Assembly (NCBI GenBank): GCA_023441805.1
Contig: JAEZNO010000001.1
Span: forward strand, 124,001-188,000
Direction: 5' to 3'
DNA length: 64,000 nucleotides
Origin: Bacteroidota bacterium
Lineage (GTDB): Bacteria > Bacteroidota > Bacteroidia > Bacteroidales > Lentimicrobiaceae
The notes beneath the pieces are model-generated. The model was given only the letters and a program-made list of their open reading frames with translations, was not told the DNA's origin and ran no database searches. Below are positions 36,865 to 45,873 of this stretch, one piece after another. The translations under genes were made by a program, and so were the position numbers. Position 1 is the first letter of the stretch; each line of letters begins with the position of its first letter.

Positions 36865-39787
36865 TTTCGTTTAAATCAAATTCATCAGGATAGTCAAATT
36901 CTTTTATAAACTGTTCATTAACAGCGTATTCTATTTTTTCATCATTGTTTATTTCTGGGAAACTTAATGCTATACCTATGATAGGATACTTAGAGATATC
37001 CTTTTTAATTATTATGGATTCTCCAGTTTTTTGATGGTCTAGATGATTGCAATTTTGATTGAGAGGATAAATTAGAAATAATCCTTTTTGACTGCTTCTG
37101 ATAAATTTTATTCGTTTTCGACTAGGAATTTTAACCATGTTTTTTGATTCCTGATCCATGACGGTCAATTGTTTTGCTTCTTCAATTTCATTTTCTTTAA
37201 GATCAATCAGTTCATGCTTGTGATCAGTAATATTATTTTTAGTTATCTCATAAAGTTTGACATCTTTACTTACATTTGTTCGGTCCGTTAATCCAATCGT
37301 TCTGTTCAGGCCTTCAAAAATATATTTTGCATTATCTTCTGCTTTTGTATTATCAATTAGAACCACTGTCCACTTTACAAGATTTCCTTTATTTGCCTGT
37401 GAGGTTATGTAATCACTAATTTTCATAACATCCATAACAGCTGGATCAATCTTATATTTAAGCAAGTATTGAATGATGGTATTATAATCAGTTTCCCATA
37501 TCAAGTCTTGTTTAGGATTATAGTTATTAAATTCAGGCCTGACAGGTCCAAGATTTGAAATTAATACATTAGTATTCTGGAAGTTAGATTTAAAGTTACC
37601 TTCATCAATCTGAAATTGGTATGTTTGTTCAAGAGCTCCGGAATAACTTAAATACATTAATTTCTTATAACGAAACTTATTAGCTGCAGTTATCTTTAAA
37701 AGTCCTGGATGTGTTCTTACCTTCAAACCATATTCTTTTGGTGTTTTCTTTAGATAAAACATGTAATCAAAATCTTTTCTCATCTCATCACTGGCGATTG
37801 TAATGTGTTTATACCACTGAGATAATTCACGACTGGTAAAGATTCTACACAAATCAACATAACCTGGTCTGTAACCAAACCATCTTCCCATCTGCATCAG
37901 TGTGTCATACATTTTAGAAGCCCTCAAGTAATAACTAATTGTCAAACCTTCTAATGTCAGACCTCTCGATAATTTATCACCTCCAATTGCAATTACCGAT
38001 AAATAAGTACCCTTTTCCTCTGAAGCAAAATAATCAAGAGGTGAAATATTGTGATAATGTAAACCAGCAAGATTTTTATCGCCATGAATAGCCCGGACTT
38101 CAATTTTTGATGATGTTTGGTACAAAGCATCAGCTATTTCATTCCAGGTAATTTTGATAATATCAGGATCCTTATACTCAGTGCTCTTGTTTAAAATGAC
38201 GTTTGTTGTGAACTCATATTCTTTTTCCCATATTTCCTTTAATTCTTGGAGAATATTACCTGAACATAGCTCTATTTGTCTCTGATAGAACTTTAATTCG
38301 GCATCAACAAGTGAGGCAATTCTATCTTGCCAAATAATGAATCTGGATACATGCACCAACATTGAATTATGAACATTTATCTGACCTCTGATATACCTTG
38401 CGGCACAGGAAAGCAAGAAACACTTTATAGCATATTTCAAACTTGAAGGAATACAATCCGGTAAGGGGTCATTTTTCTTATGCTTATCAGGAATGAATTG
38501 ATAAATATCATCATTGACCAAATTCATGTAATTAAACCCCTCGTTGATAGGCAAAATTTCAGACTGGTGATCTTTGATAATTCTAATTAAAGGCAGAGGG
38601 TCAATAAAGTCATTTTCATCCGTTCCATAAGAAGGCAACCCAAATGTTTTCTCAGGTCCAATGTAGTTTGATGGTGAAGGAATATTAATAATAAAATCTT
38701 TTGGAAATATATCTTGACCTACAGTGTATTCAAAATCTTTAATTGAGAGATCAAGCCCTTTTATTGATTTGTCGTCAAGTATAGGAATAAATATATTGGC
38801 AAATGGTGTAGCAGTATAACCCACATAAGCACTTTGCTCAAAAAGCGAAAGCAAAGCCCTTATACATCCATTTATTGTAGAAACCTTTTCCTTACTAACA
38901 TTTACAGAAGCGTTATCTGCTTCATCATCAATAAGTAGAAAAGGTAGATTTCTGATTATTATTTTTCCATCTGGTTGTTTATCTCCCCAGGTAGCAAGCC
39001 ATGTTATTAAGTTTTTCAGATTAGACCCATTCTTCTTTATTACAGCCACGATTGGATCACTTCCGAATAAGTGGATACCACTTGATAATGCGACTTTTCT
39101 ATTAAAATCACCATTAAGACTACTTGTTGTTAATGAGTTGGCTGGAAGATCAATTGTTGGTGTGTCTTTATCCTCGAGAACATTATATAAACCCACTCCA
39201 ATTCTATTGTTTCTTGAATAAAGTAGTGACCTCTGAGTGTTAAACCCCAAAAATCCTTCATCAATCCTTATTTGTGTCTGACTCCTTAATGAATCATGCA
39301 TGCCAGCTAAAACAATAATCAATTTATAACCAGCGTCAGCTGCTTTATTAATTAACCCTATATAATTCCCTGTTTTTCCTGATTGCACTTGTCCGACCAC
39401 CATTCCACGTTTATCCCATTGGCCACTGTTAGTAGGATCGGAAATCCTATCCAGAACATCATCTGTTAAATTATCCAGCCTATTTAAAGTATCAGGTGAG
39501 ATCTTTTTACTTATATAGCTTCTATATCTATTCCAGAATCTCCACTTAATTAACGCTTTTTTGCTTTTGACCCATTCAACATACCCTTCTTCATTATCAA
39601 GGATTTTATAGTTATCAGAAAATACCGAGAAGCTTGCAAGAAGTGAGTTCCTCAATTTAAGCTCATCTTCACTAATAAGTGGGAAAATGTTATTTACTTT
39701 ATTGATTGCATCCTGGATATCATTGATGGATGGGTTCTTTTTGTTCCGCAACAATTCTATACAAATGTTTTTTGCCTGATCAAGCAT
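36845..39787 (-). CDS. Z1-domain superfamily II helicase-like ATPase
   Basis: This is a 980-aa protein of the Z1 family. Walker A is GQVQSGKTGNY (about residue 130). Walker B is LLIDDEAD (about 285), followed by VGYTATPFANIF. The C-terminal helicase lobe has GGDKLSRGLTLEGLTISYYLR and QMGRWFGYRPGYVDL (about 600-640) with the arginine-finger pattern. It is expected to translocate on DNA using ATP and drive the associated nuclease. It lies 3 bases after the GHKL ATPase gene. Family length and motif order are complete, so it is likely intact. Confidence 0.92.
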   Translation of the reverse strand: MLDQAKNICIELLRNKKNPSINDIQDAINKVNNIFPLISEDELKLRNSLLASFSVFSDNYKILDNEEGYVEWVKSKKALIKWRFWNRYRSYISKKISPDTLNRLDNLTDDVLDRISDPTNSGQWDKRGMVVGQVQSGKTGNYIGLINKAADAGYKLIIVLAGMHDSLRSQTQIRIDEGFLGFNTQRSLLYSRNNRIGVGLYNVLEDKDTPTIDLPANSLTTSSLNGDFNRKVALSSGIHLFGSDPIVAVIKKNGSNLKNLITWLATWGDKQPDGKIIIRNLPFLLIDDEADNASVNVSKEKVSTINGCIRALLSLFEQSAYVGYTATPFANIFIPILDDKSIKGLDLSIKDFEYTVGQDIFPKDFIINIPSPSNYIGPEKTFGLPSYGTDENDFIDPLPLIRIIKDHQSEILPINEGFNYMNLVNDDIYQFIPDKHKKNDPLPDCIPSSLKYAIKCFLLSCAARYIRGQINVHNSMLVHVSRFIIWQDRIASLVDAELKFYQRQIELCSGNILQELKEIWEKEYEFTTNVILNKSTEYKDPDIIKITWNEIADALYQTSSKIEVRAIHGDKNLAGLHYHNISPLDYFASEEKGTYLSVIAIGGDKLSRGLTLEGLTISYYLRASKMYDTLMQMGRWFGYRPGYVDLCRIFTSRELSQWYKHITIASDEMRKDFDYMFYLKKTPKEYGLKVRTHPGLLKITAANKFRYKKLMYLSYSGALEQTYQFQIDEGNFKSNFQNTNVLISNLGPVRPEFNNYNPKQDLIWETDYNTIIQYLLKYKIDPAVMDVMKISDYITSQANKGNLVKWTVVLIDNTKAEDNAKYIFEGLNRTIGLTDRTNVSKDVKLYEITKNNITDHKHELIDLKENEIEEAKQLTVMDQESKNMVKIPSRKRIKFIRSSQKGLFLIYPLNQNCNHLDHQKTGESIIIKKDISKYPIIGIALSFPEINNDEKIEYAVNEQFIKEFDYPDEFDLNEIEDGKD

Positions 39788-39790
39788 TTT

Positions 39791-41260
39791 TCAGATGTTA
39801 AAAATTAATTCAGGATAATAATTGAAAGGTTCGATATTTAAAATAGCAGTTCGCGCTTCTTCTTCAGTCATTCCCTTTTCAATAAGTGAGTTAAATAGTG
39901 GTCTCATCAATGACAATATATCATCTGAAGCAAGACCTTCATAAGGTTTTCCTTGTGCCTCAGGGATTTCTGCTTCCTTGATGTATATAGACTTTGTGGG
40001 AATTGTTTCTTCGATTAGTTTTAACAAAGATTCTATAGATTTATCAGGGTTATTCTTTGCTTGTTTTCTAATCTCTTCAATAGCTGGATGTTTCCGGTTA
40101 ACTTTAAAAAACCATTTGTCACCTCTTTTGTGATCTAACCAAAGTGGAATGAATTTTTGCCATGGTAATGGGTTAAGCTGTTTTCCCCGATGACGATAGA
40201 CCTCAACAGCCTGTGCGCGAACATTCACAGCATACGCTTTAATTTGTTCAATTAAGCCATGTGGAGGTCGTGCTACTGATTTTTTTATATCAATCTGCCA
40301 CTCAGCATCCAGGTCGTTAGGTATATCAATTTGAATTCGTGCAAGTTTATAATGTTCTTCTTTTCTAAAAAGCCCTAGCCAATCACCTGCAAGTAATAGT
40401 CTTTCATTTCTATAAACATAAAAACCTTGTTGTTCATTCCAACCCTTTGGTCCTTCTGCTTTACGAAAGACAGCTTCAGATAACTTACTTTTATGAGGTA
40501 AAATATAGCCTTTAATAAAAACTTTGCCATTATTCAAAGGCTCTTTCGGAAATGATTGTGTAGTTGATTCTGTTCTTAAATAAGGATCCCATGGATCAAT
40601 ACTTCTATCTTGAAAAGATATATTTATTTTACCAGATTCAATGAAACGATGAAATACCATAGAGATGTGCTTTTTCACACGTTCCATGATTATTAGAAAC
40701 TTATCAAGGTCACTATTACTATCAGTTTTAAACTTACTCACAACTCTATCCAGGATGTTCCATAAAACAATAGTCCCTGATTTCTGGTTTGTTAATTCAT
40801 TGTTGAGTATTCCTTCTGGAAGATACTTAATTAACTCCCATTTCCCGGTATTCTTAACATAATCTAAATTCCAAGTCCAAAATGCAGGTTCATGTTTCTC
40901 CTTTTTACTGATTACCGATAGTTCCCTACACTGTGAAAAGGAAGCAGTTTTCAATCCAAGCCCAAACCTTCCAAGGTCTTTAGTGTCTCTTGCATCAAGT
41001 GGATTCTTACTACCTGGCCTCATAGCTTGTATTAACTCAATATTATCCATACCATGACCATCATCTCTAATGGATATCCAGGTGTCCGGTCCTTTCCACT
41101 CAAAATTTATCCAAATTTGCTTAGCAGATGCTGAGATTGAATTATCAATTATATCAGCAACAGCAGTCTCCAGGTTGTAACCAATAGCCCGGAAGGTTTC
41201 AATCATTGAAGATGCTTCTGGAATAGCCGATGTAGTGTCAAATTTGAAATAATCAATCAT
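39791..41260 (-). CDS. MORC/MutL-like GHKL ATPase
   Basis: This is a 489-aa ATPase of the Hsp90/MutL/histidine-kinase superfamily. The N box LETAVADIIDNS (E31, N40), G1 DDGHGM (66-71) and G2 LGRFGLGLKTAS (96-107) are all intact, and a second-domain S5-like region (about 230-330) contains a lysine (IDIKKSVARPP) that in MutL-type proteins contacts ATP. Prokaryotic members in restriction systems are the proposed relatives of eukaryotic MORC proteins. It overlaps the DUF3883 gene by 8 bases. ATP-gated clamp closure on DNA is the inferred role. Confidence 0.92.
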   Translation of the reverse strand: MIDYFKFDTTSAIPEASSMIETFRAIGYNLETAVADIIDNSISASAKQIWINFEWKGPDTWISIRDDGHGMDNIELIQAMRPGSKNPLDARDTKDLGRFGLGLKTASFSQCRELSVISKKEKHEPAFWTWNLDYVKNTGKWELIKYLPEGILNNELTNQKSGTIVLWNILDRVVSKFKTDSNSDLDKFLIIMERVKKHISMVFHRFIESGKINISFQDRSIDPWDPYLRTESTTQSFPKEPLNNGKVFIKGYILPHKSKLSEAVFRKAEGPKGWNEQQGFYVYRNERLLLAGDWLGLFRKEEHYKLARIQIDIPNDLDAEWQIDIKKSVARPPHGLIEQIKAYAVNVRAQAVEVYRHRGKQLNPLPWQKFIPLWLDHKRGDKWFFKVNRKHPAIEEIRKQAKNNPDKSIESLLKLIEETIPTKSIYIKEAEIPEAQGKPYEGLASDDILSLMRPLFNSLIEKGMTEEEARTAILNIEPFNYYPELIFNI

Positions 41261-42032
41261 TTATAGCTGCAATTTGATTTTGAGTTAGACTCCAGTTTAT
41301 CTGTATATAAGTATATATATTCCTCTTAGGGTCAAACTTACTTGCAGGATCTTGAATAAATTTTACTACATGTCCCTCATTCATATTAGAAATTATACAA
41401 AGAAAATAGTTTTGTCTTTCTATTTGTGCTAAACTCCATTCTTTATCAGTTAACAAGATACCTCCTGAGAATTGTGATATTCCTTTGACTTCAATATAAT
41501 ACTTCTCAGCTTTGGTTTCAATCAAAAAATCATAACCAACCCCCAAATCACGACAATCAACTATTTTGCCATCTACTGGTTTTTTATTTTCAGAATAGTA
41601 TTTTTGAAAGTACTCTTCTGCAGCCCTTCCAGTTGGTGCTCTAAGAATAAATTTTGGTGTGGACGTTCCTCTTGATTCCTCTGACACAATGTGTAATAAT
41701 TGCTCTTCTTCATCTGGTTCTTGATTTATTTTTCCAGTAAGTATGTCTTTTACTATTCCCCTTACCTGATATTCTTTGAGGTTTTCGAGCGCTTGAGCAA
41801 CACAAATTCTGCTTGGAATCATTGGCCTTTGATACCAGCCTGCTCGATGTTCAAACAAAGGATCAAACTCATCTCGCCAGTTCTTAACAGTTTGGGGTTT
41901 AACAGATAGTAATTCACCAATTATTCTATGTGTTTGTGATTGATTGCCGTAACCAAGATTTCGATATGCCTCTGTATTAAATCTCGAAAGGTAATATGAA
42001 ACATAAAGTCCAAGTATATGGTTATCTTTCAT
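41253..42032 (-). CDS. DUF3883 (NO VEIN C-terminal) nuclease-like protein
   Basis: This is a 259-aa protein. The N-terminal part (about 25-55: HRIIGELLSVKPQTVKNWRDEF) looks like a helix-turn-helix. The C-terminal part (about 150-240) has DFLIETKAEKYYIEVKG followed by LLTDKEWSLAQIE, the DUF3883 pattern with ExK of a PD-(D/E)XK fold. It lies between the methyltransferase and the GHKL ATPase, so it is probably a DNA-recognition or nuclease component of the operon. Confidence 0.85.
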   Translation of the reverse strand: MKDNHILGLYVSYYLSRFNTEAYRNLGYGNQSQTHRIIGELLSVKPQTVKNWRDEFDPLFEHRAGWYQRPMIPSRICVAQALENLKEYQVRGIVKDILTGKINQEPDEEEQLLHIVSEESRGTSTPKFILRAPTGRAAEEYFQKYYSENKKPVDGKIVDCRDLGVGYDFLIETKAEKYYIEVKGISQFSGGILLTDKEWSLAQIERQNYFLCIISNMNEGHVVKFIQDPASKFDPKRNIYTYIQINWSLTQNQIAAIND

Positions 42033-42077
42033 GAGTTATTGAATAGGTAAGGCTTTCTTTCTGTATTGCGATATGGG

Positions 42078-43310
42078 TTATTTCATAAATGTTTTAAGGT
42101 AAGATGCAATTGCTCTTGCCATCAAAGGTGGCACTGCATTTCCAATCTGCTTAAAAGCTGCGCTCCTTCCACCTTCAAAATAATAATCATCTGGAAATGA
42201 CTGAATTCTTGCAGCTTCTCTCACTGAGATCGACCGAACCTGATTTTTATCCGGATAGATATAATAATGCCCATCTTTTGCAATGTGGGCAACGATCGTA
42301 TGGGAATGTCCATTAGGTTCAACAACTTTATATCTATCAAGAAAAGCTTCGGTATTTCTGTGAGTTTGTAGCCTTGAATCTAGCTGGTCGTACTTTAACC
42401 TTTGCTTTCCATCCAACCATAATCTAATTGCCTCAGAATAGATTTCAAGATCTCTGTTATTATGAGGTCGGGAGATATGCTGCGTTACAAAGTCAACACC
42501 ATTTCTTATTCCAGATCTTTTGAGATATTCAGTGATTGGTTTTGTATAGTAAGATAATTCCTGTACATCTCCTGGATTAAGTTTTGGTAGATCATTTAAC
42601 AGGTCCTTTTTTACTTCACCACTATAATCAGTTTTTGTAAGTTCAGGGAATTCAAAAGCTCCACCTCCTCTTCTTCCCATAATGATTACACGTCTTCTTT
42701 TCTGAAGCACACCATATTCTTCTGCATTTAGTATATTATAAGCAGTAGAATAACCTAGTGAAGTAAACAGTTCAAGCATTTCATTAAAATACTTGGTATT
42801 GCCAGCAGTAAGTAACCCAAGTACATTCTCAAAAACAAAATAGCTGGGCTTATATTTTTTTAGGAATTCACCATAAAATTTGAACAAGTAATTCCGTTTA
42901 TCCTGCTGCATTCTGTTAGGGTCACGACTTCTGCCAACCAGTGAATAAGCCTGGCAGGGTGGTCCTCCTATGATAACATCAACTTTTTTACCAGCGAGTT
43001 TGTCATCAATTTGCTTAAAAACAGAACCAATTGTTTCAGAGGTTATTTCTTCATTTATAACAGATTGCAATAATGATTCAGGTATTTTATTCCATAGCTG
43101 ATCTCTGGTGATTTCCTTCTTTAAGTAAAAGTAATATAAATCTGCGTTCTCATTCTTTTGAAGATGGTGAAAAGCTAATCGGGTTTTCAATGTATCACAT
43201 GCTTCTTTATTCATCTCAACATGCGCAACTGGAATAAACCCCTCTCTGATAAAGCCTTCTGACAATCCTCCTGCCCCCGCAAAGAGATCTATATAATTTA
43301 AATCAGGCAT
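42078..43310 (-). CDS. DNA (cytosine-5) methyltransferase
   Basis: This is a 410-aa C5-cytosine methylase. Motif I is IDLFAGAGGLSEGF (7-20), motif IV is GGPPCQAYSLVGRSR with the catalytic Cys near residue 118, motif VI is ENVLGLL, motif VIII is QKRRRVIIMG, and motif X is IGNAVPPLMARAIA. It methylates a sequence not deducible here. It is preceded by vsr with an 8-base overlap, the usual dcm-vsr partnership, and is the modification arm of the operon. Confidence 0.95.
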   Translation of the reverse strand: MPDLNYIDLFAGAGGLSEGFIREGFIPVAHVEMNKEACDTLKTRLAFHHLQKNENADLYYFYLKKEITRDQLWNKIPESLLQSVINEEITSETIGSVFKQIDDKLAGKKVDVIIGGPPCQAYSLVGRSRDPNRMQQDKRNYLFKFYGEFLKKYKPSYFVFENVLGLLTAGNTKYFNEMLELFTSLGYSTAYNILNAEEYGVLQKRRRVIIMGRRGGGAFEFPELTKTDYSGEVKKDLLNDLPKLNPGDVQELSYYTKPITEYLKRSGIRNGVDFVTQHISRPHNNRDLEIYSEAIRLWLDGKQRLKYDQLDSRLQTHRNTEAFLDRYKVVEPNGHSHTIVAHIAKDGHYYIYPDKNQVRSISVREAARIQSFPDDYYFEGGRSAAFKQIGNAVPPLMARAIASYLKTFMK

Positions 43311-43734
43311 TAACTAGGTTATTTTTTAATGTTATATAAATGTCAGTTAATGTTCGTTCAAGTTTCCCTCCTTTTAGTTCACACTCAAAAATGTCAATAA
43401 ACTTCCATCCAACTTCAATTAATTGATTTCTTTTCTTAATGTCATTTTGAATATTGGTTGCAATTTTCTTTTCCCACCATTCTTGCCTGGTTTTTGGTAC
43501 TACAAAATACTTACAGTCTTGATGACCATGCCAAAAACATCCATTAATAAAAATTACAGTTCGATATTTTTTGAGTACTACATCAGGTTTGCCGGGTAAA
43601 TTTTTATCATGTATTCGATATCTGAATCCGTTCTTGAAAAGAGCTCTTCTTACAAGCAGCTCAGGTTTTGTATTCTTTGACCTGATACGACTCATGTTAT
43701 AACTTCTTGTTTTTCTGTCATGAACATCAGCCAT
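43303..43734 (-). CDS. vsr: Very short patch repair endonuclease
   Basis: This is a 143-aa nuclease that nicks 5' of T in T:G mismatches made by deamination of 5-methylcytosine. KPDVVL places Asp51 at the catalytic position of E. coli Vsr, and FINGCFWHGHQDC supplies the His/Cys residues (H69, H71, C66, C74). SRIRSKNTKPELLVRRALF is the family N-terminus. It is the first gene of the defence operon and overlaps the methyltransferase, whose recognition site it should share. Confidence 0.95.
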   Translation of the reverse strand: MADVHDRKTRSYNMSRIRSKNTKPELLVRRALFKNGFRYRIHDKNLPGKPDVVLKKYRTVIFINGCFWHGHQDCKYFVVPKTRQEWWEKKIATNIQNDIKKRNQLIEVGWKFIDIFECELKGGKLERTLTDIYITLKNNLVNA

Positions 43735-43973
43735 AGGTTAATTTATTTGCTAAAATTACAATTACATAGCGACAATTTGTGACGTTTCGCTAAGGGATCC
43801 TAAAAACCTTGAAAGATACAAAAATTCTGAAAGCATTATTGACATAATTATTTAAATTAATCTCTCTGCTGTTTGAATAATTTCATAAACCCAGATATAC
43901 CGATTGTCAAATTCAATTTGATTTTCATTCGCATACTAGTTAACGGCGGATTCCATGCCGCCATCCTCAACCG
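43735..43973. other. Spacer upstream of the defence operon
   Basis: No gene is seen in these 239 bases. They must hold the promoter of vsr on the minus strand and the end of the DUF6266 gene transcript; no clear terminator stem was found. Confidence 0.4.
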
Positions 43974-44621
43974 TCAACCAACCTTCCACACCTGCGAATC
44001 CGAAACATCCTTCTTTGATTTCGAGCCGGCGAATTTTTCTTTTACCATGAAGCCGATTACATAGACATTGCGGTTGCTCCAGGAAGTGGGCAGGGTGATG
44101 AGAAAGGTGGTGGCATTGCGGGGTGCGGGGGTGGTATTAATATGAACATCAGTGGGGTCGGTGCTAATTACGCACACATGCAGCTGGTCGGTTGCAAAGG
44201 CAGTCTCGTTGTTGGAGTTGTCGGCCCAGGTGAGGCTGATGGTATTTGGCTCAATGCGTTGTAATGTGGGATCCCATATATTTTCGAGCTTGCCTATACT
44301 GAGTTTGAGTTTCTCTATGTTGATTCGATAATCGGGGAAGGTGCCTTCAATGGCTGCGAAATTATGTTTCAGGGCGTTGTTGAAGGCACTCTTTTTAGGA
44401 TCAGCTGCCGTGAAGCCTATCTTTATAAGATGCTTAAACTGACTAAGATACGACGTTAACAGCTTCACCTTGCTGCGGTGTGCCTGCTGAATATCGGTGT
44501 TTGCATCGTTGTAGTTCTCCGGAATAGTACGCAGAACGCTGATACCTTTCCAGAAAGTGCCGGTAACATTGCTGAGTTTCCCTCTAAAAGGGCCATGAAT
44601 ATTATTGATTAGCCGTGCCAT
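43974..44621 (-). CDS. DUF6266 family protein
   Basis: This is a 215-aa protein: MARLINNIHGPFRGKLSNVTGTFWKGISVLRTIP at the N-terminus, a helical middle (FNNALKHNF, YRINIEKLKLSIGKL), then a beta-rich domain (NTISLTWADNS), ending with KDVSDSQVWKVG. This layout is that of the DUF6266 family of Bacteroidota; function unknown. No signal peptide. It is divergent from a second, distant DUF6266 gene 405 bases away, and a degenerate tandem repeat lies just upstream. Confidence 0.8.
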   Translation of the reverse strand: MARLINNIHGPFRGKLSNVTGTFWKGISVLRTIPENYNDANTDIQQAHRSKVKLLTSYLSQFKHLIKIGFTAADPKKSAFNNALKHNFAAIEGTFPDYRINIEKLKLSIGKLENIWDPTLQRIEPNTISLTWADNSNNETAFATDQLHVCVISTDPTDVHINTTPAPRNATTFLITLPTSWSNRNVYVIGFMVKEKFAGSKSKKDVSDSQVWKVG

Positions 44622-45026
44622 GAAAATATGTTTCGATTGTATGGGTCGTTTCGATCGTTTCGATCAGTTCAGAGTGTTTCAGAGTGGCAGTTTTGTTGGC
44701 TCATAACTCACATGCAAATTTAAAGAAACCGACATTATCAAAAAAGAACACAGGCTCCTGATGGTTTAGAATTGATGCTTGTGTGCTCAGAATGGATGGC
44801 ATATCACTAAATCACTAATTCCCAACATATTGTGATAAGCAAAAAATATTTCAACATGGACATGACATGGATTAAATATGGATACAATGTGGAATAAATT
44901 AAAGAAATATGACATTATATCCAAAATAAATCCAAGTCGAGTCCAGGTTGAAGAAAGTTTTGTATATTTGGCATAGTTTATAAATAGTTACTAATTACAT
45001 CTAAAATCAACTAAAATCAATTAATC
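44622..45026. other. Divergent promoter region of the two DUF6266 genes
   Basis: It contains tandem TCGTTTCGA copies at 44646-44654 and 44655-44663 followed by decayed units (TCAGTTCAGA, GTGTTTCAGA) to about 44687. It also has a TATATTTG -7 box at 44963-44970 for the plus-strand gene. No coding frame is evident. Confidence 0.5.
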
Positions 45027-45677
45027 GTGGCAAGAGTTAATCCCGATGGAACCTATTCAGGCAGAGTCGGAAACATCGTTTATTTTACCAGGAATGGTAA
45101 GACTTTCATGAAGGAATATAAGATTCCCAGAGATCCCAAACTTCCAAAACAGATGAGTCAGCGCGCCCTCATGTCGACTGCATCAGTCTTTCTGAGCGGG
45201 TTCCGCAAAATCATTAATAAGAGCTTCCAGGGCAGCGAAACACACAATTCGGGGTACGGGGAGGCACTGCAATACAATATGGCCAATGCTTTCCGCGAAG
45301 TCACTTTGCCGGATGATGAAAAACCCCGCTTTGAAGTTATTATCGACAAAATTAAAATCTCACGAGGCCTCATCAGTCCACCGGTCATCGATGCATGCGA
45401 AAGAACAGGTAATAAAATAGTTTTAAATTGGGATCCCACACTGGGTGATCTCCCAAACCTGCCGTATGACAGTATGGTAATTGTTGCTTATGACCCCGAC
45501 AAAGGCACTTTTGTCGATTACCACACCGGTCGCCGCGACCAGGCAACCGGCAGCACCACCCTGACCGATAAATTTAAAGGGCCTGTGCATTTGTGGGCAT
45601 TCTATCTAAATCAGGAGAAGAATCAAGTGAAGGGTAAGGAGAATGTGTCGGACTCGATTTATTTGGGCATGTTCTGA
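45027..45677 (+). CDS. DUF6266 family protein
   Basis: This is a 216-aa protein starting at GTG (MARVNPDGTYSGRVGNIVYFTRNGKTFMKEYKIP), with a helical centre (SGYGEALQYNMANAFREV), a beta domain (NKIVLNWDPTLGD, YDSMVIVAYDPDKGTFV) and the terminal KENVSDSIYLGMF that aligns with the DVSDSQVWKVG end of the divergent neighbour. The two are distant paralogues rather than recent duplicates. It has no signal peptide; function unknown. Confidence 0.8.
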   Translation: MARVNPDGTYSGRVGNIVYFTRNGKTFMKEYKIPRDPKLPKQMSQRALMSTASVFLSGFRKIINKSFQGSETHNSGYGEALQYNMANAFREVTLPDDEKPRFEVIIDKIKISRGLISPPVIDACERTGNKIVLNWDPTLGDLPNLPYDSMVIVAYDPDKGTFVDYHTGRRDQATGSTTLTDKFKGPVHLWAFYLNQEKNQVKGKENVSDSIYLGMF

Positions 45678-45703
45678 TACTGGCTTCGCGTTTAAAGGCT
45701 GCC

Positions 45704-45852
45704 GTTCGAAGTAGTTCGAAGCTGCGCCGTTCAAGGTTGTTCAATGCTTACCCGGAATGGGAACCAAATGATTTAAATTATACCTATTACGCGTTCAATA
45801 ATTGTTTATTGCTTCGGAATGTAGTTCAAGGCTTCGCGTCAAAGTTGTTCAA
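45704..45852. repeat. Degenerate GTTCGAAG/GTTCAAAG repeat cluster
   Basis: GTTCGAAG occurs at 45704 and 45714, followed by GTTCAAGG and GTTCAATG (about 45729-45747) and further GTTCAAGG and GTTCAAAG copies to 45852, interspersed with GGCTTCGCGT. It lies directly after a DUF6266 gene, as a similar simple repeat lies by the other one. Confidence 0.55.
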
Positions 45853-45873
45853 AGATAGATGGTCAAATACGTG

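Noticed and set aside
44646..44687. CRISPR-like direct repeats
   Set aside because: Units are 9-10 bases, degenerate and without spacers; there are no cas genes.
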